Assembly: GCA_027046525.1 (NCBI GenBank)
Contig: JALTYD010000212.1
Coordinates: forward strand, 1-10,170
Source of the DNA: Pyrodictiaceae archaeon
Lineage (GTDB): Archaea > Thermoproteota > Thermoprotei_A > Sulfolobales > Pyrodictiaceae
DNA length: 10,170 nucleotides
Direction of reading: 5' to 3'
Shown: piece by piece, positions 1 to 6,259 of the stretch
Position numbering within the stretch: the stretch's first letter is position 1
Layout of the letters: each line of letters begins with the position of its first letter
Notes under the pieces: generated by a model
What the model was told of the DNA's origin: nothing
The model's input: the letters and a program-made list of their open reading frames with translations, nothing else
Database searches by the model: none
Made by a program: the position numbers and the translations under genes

Positions 1-468
1 GTGTATTATCTTCTGAGCAGCTTGTCTACTAATATTTAGTTTAGAAGCTATTCTAGTAGGCGATGTACCAACACCATTGGCTGCAAGCATTAAGACTTCT
101 CTCTGTCTATCGGTGAGAACTACTCGTCTAATACTAGTTATTTCTATATCTACTAGCTGGTCTCTGTGAGTAGCTAGTAGTTTTCGGACTTCGCGGTTGT
201 ATAATACTATGAATTTTATTATTTTCTTCCCTTTTCTCTCACCTACAATTACAGGCATAGCTACTAGCTTTGAAGTCCTAATTAGTTTTCCAAGAATACA
301 TCTACTACAATCAGCTCTTAATCTAATTCTCTTTAGGCCTTTATCGGTCTTTCTGATGAGGAGGTGTTCTATTTTCTCACTATTTTTCAACTGATATCCT
401 ATGTAGGTTGTAGGACTTACTTTCTGGAGGTAGTCGCATCCCCACATAACTATTTTTGCAACACGCAA
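1..468 (-). CDS. Cysteine-containing HTH transcriptional regulator, C-terminus cut by window edge
   Basis: An open frame runs on the minus strand from an in-frame TAG at 472-474 to base 1 without a stop, so the 3' end is missing; 156 residues are visible. The visible C-terminal part reads LTDRQREVLMLA...RIASKLNISRQAAQKII (residues 118-155), the helix-turn-helix of archaeal bacterio-opsin-activator (HTH_10) or sigma-region-4-like regulators. The N-terminal domain holds a cysteine in GCDYL (residue 11) and a CSRC pair (54 and 57), which could bind a metal, Fe-S cluster or haem. I chose TTG at 468 because it adds a beta-strand-like RVAKIVM start typical of this family; ATG at 447 is the alternative. 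It is divergent from norC, so it probably controls the nor genes and perhaps itself. Haloarchaeal NarO, a denitrification regulator, is recalled to combine a Cys-rich motif with a Bat-type HTH in the same way. HTH assignment is solid; NO/redox sensing is inference. Confidence 0.8.
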   Translation of the reverse strand, partial: MRVAKIVMWGCDYLQKVSPTTYIGYQLKNSEKIEHLLIRKTDKGLKRIRLRADCSRCILGKLIRTSKLVAMPVIVGERKGKKIIKFIVLYNREVRKLLATHRDQLVDIEITSIRRVVLTDRQREVLMLAANGVGTSPTRIASKLNISRQAAQKIIH

Positions 469-526
469 GCTCTACAATACCAAGTTAATATGAGCTATTA
501 GGACAATATAGATGTTTAACTCTCGT

Positions 527-546
527 CTCTACGACTACTAGTAGAG
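527..546. promoter_or_regulatory. Inverted repeat CTCTAC-N8-GTAGAG in nor promoter region
   Basis: CTCTAC (527-532) and GTAGAG (541-546) form a 6-bp inverted repeat around an 8-base spacer. The spacer end and right arm together contain a perfect 10-bp palindrome CTACTAGTAG (535-544). It touches the stronger inverted repeat at 546-562. It may be part of a compound operator between the divergent regulator and norC, but these trinucleotides are common in this genome, so chance is possible. Confidence 0.35.
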
Positions 547-562
547 GTTGCACTGTGCAACC
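546..562. promoter_or_regulatory. Perfect 17-bp inverted repeat, candidate nor operator
   Basis: GGTTGCAC, a single T, then GTGCAACC: a perfect inverted repeat with 8-bp arms. It lies between the divergent HTH regulator and norC, about 73 bases upstream of the chosen norC start and about 78 bases upstream of the regulator start. It is more GC-rich than its surroundings. Its symmetry fits a dimeric DNA-binding protein, most simply the neighbouring regulator. An upstream position relative to any norC TATA box would suit activation. A cruciform or hairpin role is less likely because it is probably not transcribed. Confidence 0.6.
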
Positions 563-591
563 CTAACTGATTTGAATTTGCATTATCAATA

Positions 592-605
592 GTTTCTTGA
601 GAAAC
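592..605. promoter_or_regulatory. Near-palindrome GTTTCTTGAGAAAC close to the norC transcription start
   Basis: GTTTCT (592-597) pairs with AGAAAC (600-605) around TG, giving 6-bp arms. It sits 30-43 bases before the norC start, where the TATA box or transcription start of norC should be. A protein bound here would be expected to repress. TATA-like stretches flank it (TTATCAATA near 583 and ACTATAA at 606-612), and I cannot decide between them. Confidence 0.35.
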
Positions 606-621
606 ACTATAACGATATTCT

Positions 622-628
622 AGAGGTG
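622..628 (+). promoter_or_regulatory. Shine-Dalgarno site AGAGGTG that decides the norC start
   Basis: AGAGGTG matches the archaeal anti-Shine-Dalgarno and ends six bases before GTG at 635. The upstream in-frame GTG at 626 lies inside this site and would have no ribosome binding site, so 635 is the better start. Confidence 0.6.
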
Positions 629-634
629 TATAGC

Positions 635-1600
635 GTGTACCTAAAACTGTTTGTATCAGCAATGGCTATTAGCTTCCTCATAGCAATAATAGCATTTGTC
701 ATTATTGCGAGGAGAAAAGAAGAAGCAAAGCCAGAAGAGATACCGCATAAGAAGCTGGGCAAGATGCTAATTATTATGTCTATAGCATTTGTCTTAGTAG
801 TAACACCATTATCAGTAGATGTTGCAGAGCCTCGTAATCCCCAGCCAGATGAAGTATTCTATAAGGGCTATACTGCTGCAGAAGGATTCAGAGTAGCTAT
901 CGATTATAACTGTATGGGCTGTCATACAATAGTAGGTAATGGTGCCTACTATGCTCCCGATCTAGTCTATGTAGCTAGGACAGCATGGTATCCAGAGACT
1001 ATTAGGGGGCTACTTGAAGCTTTTGCAGGTACTGATTATATGCCCTTCAACCTAACTGATGAAGAGCTAGATAAACTAACTGCGTGGATGATCTATCTAA
1101 GGGATCTAAATACTAACAAGTGGCCTCCTATGCCGCCTAAAGAAGTGGTTTTATCTGAGAAAACCTTCAAAGAGACTAGTGAGGCAAAAACACTATATGA
1201 CAAGTATTGTTCAGCATGCCATGGCGTTGATGGCTCAGGAGTTGTCCCAGGTACACCTAACTTTAGAGATGTAAACTGGTGGGAATCTAGACTAAATGAA
1301 GTAGGGTGGAGCGGACTAGTAGATGTAGTCTTATCTGGTAAAAATGCTATGCCTGCATTCTCAGATAAACTAACTCCTGAGCAAGCACGGTCTATTCTAG
1401 AGTATGCATATGGGTTCTCAGGAGTTGAAGTCGCTGGCGCTAAGATTATCGTTGGAGGATATAGCTTCGAAGAGAGTTTTCAAGAAAATCTCGAGAGATG
1501 GTATGAGAGTGAAGCTGCGTGGATAGTATATTGGCTCTTTACTGTGATTATGTCTTCACTACTAATCTACGTATTCTTCTACTGGTATGCAAGGGGGTGA
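635..1600 (+). CDS. norC: Nitric oxide reductase cytochrome c subunit, dihaem NorC-like
   Basis: This membrane-anchored cytochrome c passes electrons to NorB. Numbering from GTG 635 (321 residues): helix 1 at about 4-25, a basic RRKEE loop, helix 2 at about 44-62, then two extracytoplasmic haem-c domains and a C-terminal helix at about 296-319. Domain 1 has CMGCH (93-97) followed by TIVGNGAYYAPDL, the NorC signature, a probable axial Met136, and TNKWPP, which resembles the TNGWPP motif of bacterial NorC. Domain 2 has CSACHG (192-197) and a probable axial Met239. Bacterial NorC has one haem and one helix in about 150 residues, so the second haem domain and two extra helices are unusual; the two-haem layout recalls CcoP, but the motif is NorC's. 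It is six bases upstream of norB, in one operon. An in-frame GTG at 626 is an alternative start. Family call is firm; electron donor is unknown. Confidence 0.9.
   Translation: MYLKLFVSAMAISFLIAIIAFVIIARRKEEAKPEEIPHKKLGKMLIIMSIAFVLVVTPLSVDVAEPRNPQPDEVFYKGYTAAEGFRVAIDYNCMGCHTIVGNGAYYAPDLVYVARTAWYPETIRGLLEAFAGTDYMPFNLTDEELDKLTAWMIYLRDLNTNKWPPMPPKEVVLSEKTFKETSEAKTLYDKYCSACHGVDGSGVVPGTPNFRDVNWWESRLNEVGWSGLVDVVLSGKNAMPAFSDKLTPEQARSILEYAYGFSGVEVAGAKIIVGGYSFEESFQENLERWYESEAAWIVYWLFTVIMSSLLIYVFFYWYARG
1593..1600 (+). promoter_or_regulatory. norB ribosome binding site overlapping the norC stop
   Basis: GGGGGTGA forms the last codons and the TGA stop of norC and also a GGTGA-type Shine-Dalgarno, six bases before the norB ATG at 1607. 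This favours translational coupling and equal output of the two subunits. Confidence 0.6.
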
Positions 1601-1606
1601 TTAAGT

Positions 1607-3238
1607 ATGGTGTATCGTACTCAGAAACTAGCTACACCTCTTGTTGTAGTTGCAGTACTGCTCTTCCTTGTACAGCTAATTTTTGGAGGTATATTAGCAC
1701 TATACTATATATCACCGAATATACTTAGTGGGACACTAAACTTTAACCTAGCAAGAGCCTATCATCTAAATGCACTATTATTCTGGTTGTTTTCTGCAAC
1801 TTTTGCAGCAGTTATCTATGTACTTCCAGTACTATCTGGGAGAGAAATAGCATATCCAGGTATTCTAAAAATCATAGTCTTATTACTTCTCGTAGTAGTT
1901 GTCGGTGGCTTTCTATCGTTGCCACTAATGCAGGAAGGTCGTAATGCATGGGCTTTAGGCCAGCCACTACTATATGAGGGTAAAGAGTATGTAGAGCTTG
2001 GTAGACTCTGGGATGCTATACTAGTATTTGCATTTATCCTATTTGCATTAGTAGTCTTGAAGACACTTCCACCTATGAAGGAGTGGCCTCTAGCTCTATG
2101 GGCACTAGTATTTGGAGCAGCTATAACATTTGTACTGTATATTCCTGGTAATATCTTCTTCAAACACGTACCCACTAGCGAGTACTTTAGGTGGTGGACT
2201 GTACACTACTGGGTTGAGGGAGCACTAGAAGTTGCCTATGCTGGTGCATTCGGCCTTCTACTAATGGTCCTTATACCGAGAGAAGAGGTAAAGAGAGTAG
2301 TAGACAAGTACATCTTCTACGACGTAGTATTAGCTGCAACATCTGGTATACTAGGACAGGGTCACCACTACTTCTGGATAGGGACACCTACGTTCTGGAT
2401 AATGATAGGTGGTATATTTAGTGCTCTCGAAATACTACCATTGACACTTATGGCTTTTGAAGCTTTAAGAATAGCAAAGAAATCTAACATCAAGTTCGAG
2501 AATCTGCCAAGCATGTACTTCATGGTAGGAATACTATTGTTTGGTCTAGTAGGTGTAGCTCTACAAGGACTAGTTATTACCTGGCCGTGGACGAACTGGT
2601 GGGAGCATGGCACATGGGTTACGATGCTACATGCACATGAATGTATGATGGCATTCAGTATGGGTGCTATTTCACTCATACTCTTTGCAGTACCTGGGCT
2701 TACAGGAAAACCTATCGACAGGACATTCACTATATGGGGCAAAAGAGCATTCTATCTAATGGCTACTGGGCAGATTATCCTCGCTACTAGCTTCGGCTTA
2801 GCAGGTATCTCACAGATATTTAATTACTGGATAAAAGGCGAACCATGGAGTACAGTATGGAGTACTAGATCCTTGTTCATGCCCGGAGTAGTAGTTGGTG
2901 GTGCAATAGTATTCCTAGGATACCTATATTATGCTTCAACTATTTTCCGACACCTACTATTCCCAGTAAGAGAGGAGCCATATAGAGTCGAGAAGGCACC
3001 ACCAACATATATGAATACTCTACGAGGTCTACCACTACTAATAGTGTTATCGATAGTATTCTCTTTGATAGGTGCTGCTGGAATATGGAGCTTCTTCTCA
3101 GAACAAGTACTAGTAGGTAGAAATCCAGTGGTACCCTATGTTACTACAGCCATATCATTTATAGGGCTAGCAATTCTACTAGAACTAATGATAATAAAAT
3201 TCACAAGAGCGCTCGAGCACCAATATTACGAGATCTAG
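1607..3238 (+). CDS. norB: Nitric oxide reductase catalytic subunit, cNOR-type NorB with C-terminal extension
   Basis: Haem-copper-oxidase superfamily enzyme that converts 2 NO, 2 electrons and 2 protons to N2O and water in the membrane. All key residues are present: haem b ligands His53 (AYHLN) and His344, haem b3 ligand His342 (LHAHE), FeB ligands His200 (VHYWVEG), His253 and His254 (GQGHHYFWIG), and the conserved glutamates Glu204, Glu208 and Glu275 (FSALE). Spacing follows Pseudomonas NorB closely (147 residues from the first haem b His to the first FeB His). GKEYVE at 125-130 resembles the conserved loop that carries the Ca ligand in bacterial NorB. There is no fused quinol-oxidising N-terminal domain, so it is cNOR, not qNOR, in agreement with the upstream cytochrome subunit. 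At 543 residues it is about 75 longer than bacterial NorB; helices at about 472-495 and 508-532 make 14 instead of 12. The extension's role is unknown. Confidence 0.95.
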   Translation: MVYRTQKLATPLVVVAVLLFLVQLIFGGILALYYISPNILSGTLNFNLARAYHLNALLFWLFSATFAAVIYVLPVLSGREIAYPGILKIIVLLLLVVVVGGFLSLPLMQEGRNAWALGQPLLYEGKEYVELGRLWDAILVFAFILFALVVLKTLPPMKEWPLALWALVFGAAITFVLYIPGNIFFKHVPTSEYFRWWTVHYWVEGALEVAYAGAFGLLLMVLIPREEVKRVVDKYIFYDVVLAATSGILGQGHHYFWIGTPTFWIMIGGIFSALEILPLTLMAFEALRIAKKSNIKFENLPSMYFMVGILLFGLVGVALQGLVITWPWTNWWEHGTWVTMLHAHECMMAFSMGAISLILFAVPGLTGKPIDRTFTIWGKRAFYLMATGQIILATSFGLAGISQIFNYWIKGEPWSTVWSTRSLFMPGVVVGGAIVFLGYLYYASTIFRHLLFPVREEPYRVEKAPPTYMNTLRGLPLLIVLSIVFSLIGAAGIWSFFSEQVLVGRNPVVPYVTTAISFIGLAILLELMIIKFTRALEHQYYEI

Positions 3239-3249
3239 CACTATATACT

Positions 3250-3257
3250 CTTTTTTA
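3250..3257 (+). terminator. Oligo-T terminator after norB
   Basis: A run of six T (3251-3256) lies 12 bases after the norB stop in a non-hairpin AT-rich context, the usual archaeal oligo-T termination signal. It would end the norCB transcript before it runs antisense through the tRNA. Confidence 0.5.
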
Positions 3258-3329
3258 ACTAATTAAATACTCGTCTAGTCAGCTTTCTGCATCTTTCACT
3301 AATATTTATCATACAGAATAGTATCGTAG

Positions 3330-3408
<79 letters not shown>

Positions 3409-3485
3409 GATGCGTACCCGGCGGCCATTATCCTGTTGGTAGATGTTAGGATTTATCAACTTTGCGTACATAGTAGGGTATAGAA

Positions 3486-4793
3486 TCAGTAGTTTTCGTA
3501 GAATGGTATGTGTTCTTTCACTAGCTTTTTGTTTTCTACGACTATTTTCCCAGCTTTTATTACTGTTTCTACGTGGTTTACTCCATAGTGGAATGGTATG
3601 TACCGGTAGTTTGGTATATCCATTATAATGATGTCTGCTTGTTTTCCTACCTCTATACTACCAAGTCTTCTTCCTTCTTCTACGGCGTGTGCAGCGTTTA
3701 TTGTAGCTGCATTCCATGTTTCTGTTGGTAGCATTTTCATCTGTAGTGCAGCTATTGTCATCATCATCTGCATATTTTCTGACATATTTATAGCACTTAC
3801 ATCTGTTCCAAGAGCAACTGGTACACCACGTGATATTATTTCACGTGCATTTGCATACTTCCCGAGGTAGCAGAATGGTGTTGTCGGTAGGAGAACACCT
3901 ATTATTCCAAGTTTTGCTATCTCATTAATAACTTCCATGGGTGTGTGTATTAGGTGATCAGCTGATACAACACCTAGTTCAGCTGCTAGTTTTCCTCCAC
4001 CACTATGTGCAAGCCAGTCTGCATGTACTTTTATCTTGAGGCCATACTCTCTACATGATTGGAATATCTTCAGACACTGTTTGTAGTCGAAGAAGCCTAT
4101 ATCGCAGAATGCATCACAGTAGCGAGCGAGATTTCTTCTAGCGATCTCTGGTACCCATTTTCCAGCTATCTCAGCTGTAAATTGTTCTTCTCTACCTTCA
4201 TACTCAGGTGGAATTGCTTGTGGATTAAAAGTTGGTATAACTTCTACTGGGTGTAGCTTGTTGAGGTATTTCATTATTTCTAGTTGTCTAATCTCACCTT
4301 CTAGTGTCATTTCATAACCACTCTTGCCCTCTATTAGTACTGTTCCATGTAGTAGTGCTTGATCTAGTATTCTTGCTGTCTTCTTCAGCAACTCTTCTGT
4401 AGAGGCTGATCTAGTTGCTTCTATTGTCCGCATTATTCCTCCAGTTTTCTTCTTAATCTCTACATACGATAGCCCTTCTATCATCATCTCTAGTTCATCC
4501 TCTCTAGTTCTAGCAAATACTAAGTGTACATGAGGATCAATAAACCCTGGGGCAACTAGTTTCCCAGATGCATCAATTGTTTCAAATCCTCTATCTACTA
4601 CGCTGAGAACCTCTCTAGTACTACCTACAGCTACTATTTTTTCATCTCTAATAGCTACTGCGCCATCTTCTACTATGCCTAGATCTCTGAGATCTTCTCG
4701 TACTTTTGGTTTCTCAGAGAAGCCTCTCATTGTGAGGAGCTGATTAGCATGTACTATAACTATATCTGCTCTAACCATGTCTAAGAACACCAT
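3486..4793 (-). CDS. hutI: Imidazolonepropionase (HutI), with substituted active-site motifs
   Basis: Metal-dependent amidohydrolase that opens 4-imidazolone-5-propionate to N-formiminoglutamate, the third step of histidine degradation; cytosolic. The 435 residues match the family length. Motifs: DPHVH (86-90) with metal ligands His88 and His90, EGKSGY (155-160), VHAD with His257, SADHL with His280, and GTD with Asp331; Arg97 and Tyr160 match substrate-contact positions. Two signatures differ: the usual GAHA box is NPQA (190-193), putting Gln where His is expected, and the E/Q after HAD/HAE is Trp260. Start: ATG 4793 lies about 28 bases from a TTTTAAAA box, so a leaderless message fits; ATG 4778, with GGTG upstream, is an alternative and gives a start closer to bacterial HutI. 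It is divergent from the GS-like gene and in the same cluster as hutU and hutH. Identity is supported by motifs and context; the substitutions leave some doubt on exact substrate. Confidence 0.88.
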   Translation of the reverse strand: MVFLDMVRADIVIVHANQLLTMRGFSEKPKVREDLRDLGIVEDGAVAIRDEKIVAVGSTREVLSVVDRGFETIDASGKLVAPGFIDPHVHLVFARTREDELEMMIEGLSYVEIKKKTGGIMRTIEATRSASTEELLKKTARILDQALLHGTVLIEGKSGYEMTLEGEIRQLEIMKYLNKLHPVEVIPTFNPQAIPPEYEGREEQFTAEIAGKWVPEIARRNLARYCDAFCDIGFFDYKQCLKIFQSCREYGLKIKVHADWLAHSGGGKLAAELGVVSADHLIHTPMEVINEIAKLGIIGVLLPTTPFCYLGKYANAREIISRGVPVALGTDVSAINMSENMQMMMTIAALQMKMLPTETWNAATINAAHAVEEGRRLGSIEVGKQADIIIMDIPNYRYIPFHYGVNHVETVIKAGKIVVENKKLVKEHIPFYENY

Positions 4794-4817
4794 TTTTCTG
4801 TGTGAAGTCTCACTCTA

Positions 4818-4825
4818 TTTTAAAA
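4818..4825. promoter_or_regulatory. Palindromic TATA box TTTTAAAA shared by divergent hutI and GS-like promoters
   Basis: TTTTAAAA is its own reverse complement. Its centre is about 28 bases from the hutI ATG (4793) on one side. On the other side the same distance falls near 4850, which gives a roughly 12-base leader for the GS-like gene with its GGTGG/GAGG site inside. One TBP-binding site could thus serve both directions. Other AT-rich words nearby (CTTATG at 4832-4837) are weaker. Confidence 0.45.
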
Positions 4826-4852
4826 CAGATGCTTATGTGTAGAGTATGATTG

Positions 4853-4860
4853 GGTGGAGG
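4853..4860 (+). promoter_or_regulatory. Ribosome binding site GGTGGAGG deciding the GS-like gene start
   Basis: GGTGGAGG directly precedes ATG at 4862, with GGTG five bases from it. The in-frame TTG at 4850 would translate this site as Gly-Gly-Gly, so ATG 4862 is preferred. Confidence 0.65.
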
Positions 4861-4861
4861 A

Positions 4862-6190
4862 ATGAGTAGAACACTCGATATAGCAATATATGAGCTTGAG
4901 AAGAGAGGAGTAGAGTTTGTTGATGTTCTCTTCACGAGTATCTCTGGAAGAACACATATGCTTAGTATACCGGTTTCAGAAGTAGAAGATGCTGTTAAAG
5001 GTGGAGTTGGATTCGATGGATCTTCTGTCGGGTTCATAGGAGTAGAAGAAAGTGATCTACTCCTAAAACCTGATCCATCAACTCTTAGAGTCGTCGAGAA
5101 GAATAGTCCTTCTGGGAAACCTATGGCTATTATGATAGGGAATATCTTTCGCGGAGAATCTAGATACGAACTTGATCCGAGATATATCCTCGAGAAGAAA
5201 CTTAGAGAACTCGAAGATACTATTAGTGGAGCTGTATACATGATAGCTCCAGAAATAGAGTTCTGGTTATTTATCGAGAAAGGAGACGATGTTGTTTTCC
5301 AGGATAGAGCAAGCTATATGTATCCTCCACCTTCAGATAGAGGATATGATATAAGAATACAGATAGCTAGGACTCTTACAGAAGCAGGGATAAAGCCCGT
5401 TAAGATACACCACGAGGTTCCACCAGCAAAGCATGAAGTTGATTTCCAATTCTCCGATGCACTTCATACTGCAGACAACACTATTATATACAAGTATCTT
5501 GTTAGGAGAGTAGCAGCTTCAAAAGGCTTAATTGCATCGTTTATGCCAAAACCTTTCCATGGCACATATGGTGCTGGAATGCATACACACCAGAGCTTAT
5601 ACAATGTCAGAGTAGGAGAAAATCTATTCCATGGAAGTGAGATTTATGGTTTATCTAAAATAGCATTGTATTTTATAGGCGGATTATTGAAGTATGCAAA
5701 AGCTATTACACTAGCAACAAATCCTACAGTTAATTCTTACAAAAGACTAGTACCTGGATGGGAGGCTCCAGTATATATCTCATGGGCAAGATACAATAGA
5801 TCAGCACTGATTAGAGTACCGATGGCTTCTAGTCCAAGAGCGAAGAGAATAGAGTATAGAGCTACTGATGGCTCTACTAATCCATACCTGGCATACTCAG
5901 CTATGCTACACTCTGGATTAGTTGGTATTAAAGAGAAGATAGAGCCTCCAGATCCTTGCGAAGAGAATGTCTATGCAATGAGTACTAGAGAGAGGGAGGA
6001 GAAAGGAATAGAAGTCTTACCCTCAAACTTAGGAGAAGCTATTCGAGAAGCATTAAGAGAGCCTATCCTTGAACATGCATGGGGTAGAGAAGCTTTCGAG
6101 AAATACCTAGAATTTAAACGTAAAGAATGGTTTGAGTTTTCAACAACTGTTCATAAGTGGGAGAGAGATAAGTATCTAGAGTTTTTCTAG
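4862..6190 (+). CDS. Glutamine synthetase family protein (GSI-like; possibly another gamma-glutamyl ligase)
   Basis: This family joins ammonia or an amine to the gamma-carboxyl of glutamate using ATP. From ATG 4862 it has 442 residues, the usual type I length. Visible motifs: GFDGSS with Asp52, EESDLLLKPDPST, EIEF (Glu131, Glu133), HHEV (183-186), Glu192 in AKHEVDF, metal ligand His241 in GAGMHTHQSL, NSYKRLVPGWEAP, NRSALIR, and RIEYR (Glu331, Arg333). Two departures from typical GS: NGSGMH is YGAGMH, with Tyr236 at the conserved Asn, and RSPDPSCNPYLA is RATDGSTNPYLA. Such changes occur in GS-like ligases such as gamma-glutamylpolyamine synthetases, so ammonia may not be the substrate. No adenylylation-type Tyr loop is evident; the EENVYAMS region is of the non-adenylylated kind. 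It is divergent from hutI and 69 bases before hutU, which suggests a role with ammonia or glutamyl products of histidine breakdown. Family certain; substrate open. Confidence 0.9.
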   Translation: MSRTLDIAIYELEKRGVEFVDVLFTSISGRTHMLSIPVSEVEDAVKGGVGFDGSSVGFIGVEESDLLLKPDPSTLRVVEKNSPSGKPMAIMIGNIFRGESRYELDPRYILEKKLRELEDTISGAVYMIAPEIEFWLFIEKGDDVVFQDRASYMYPPPSDRGYDIRIQIARTLTEAGIKPVKIHHEVPPAKHEVDFQFSDALHTADNTIIYKYLVRRVAASKGLIASFMPKPFHGTYGAGMHTHQSLYNVRVGENLFHGSEIYGLSKIALYFIGGLLKYAKAITLATNPTVNSYKRLVPGWEAPVYISWARYNRSALIRVPMASSPRAKRIEYRATDGSTNPYLAYSAMLHSGLVGIKEKIEPPDPCEENVYAMSTREREEKGIEVLPSNLGEAIREALREPILEHAWGREAFEKYLEFKRKEWFEFSTTVHKWERDKYLEFF

Positions 6191-6226
6191 CTAGCCTTGA
6201 TAACTCTATAGCTATACTAATGGTAG

Positions 6227-6238
6227 TTTTGATATATT
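6227..6238 (+). promoter_or_regulatory. TATA box of hutU, leaderless promoter
   Basis: TTTTGATATATT is the best TATA-like match in the 69-base gap before hutU. Its core (6231-6238) is centred about 26 bases from the ATG at 6260, which places transcription start at or next to the start codon. No Shine-Dalgarno precedes the ATG, in agreement with a leaderless message. Confidence 0.5.
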
Positions 6239-6259
6239 TGTACTTAGTAATCTACTAGC

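Noticed and set aside
197..394. 65-residue plus-strand frame in the left region
   Set aside because: It is antisense to the HTH regulator, whose protein motif is clear.
3411..3469. Direct repeat TGCGTAC on both sides of the hutI-tRNA gap
   Set aside because: Only seven bases, with no further symmetry or target-duplication context.
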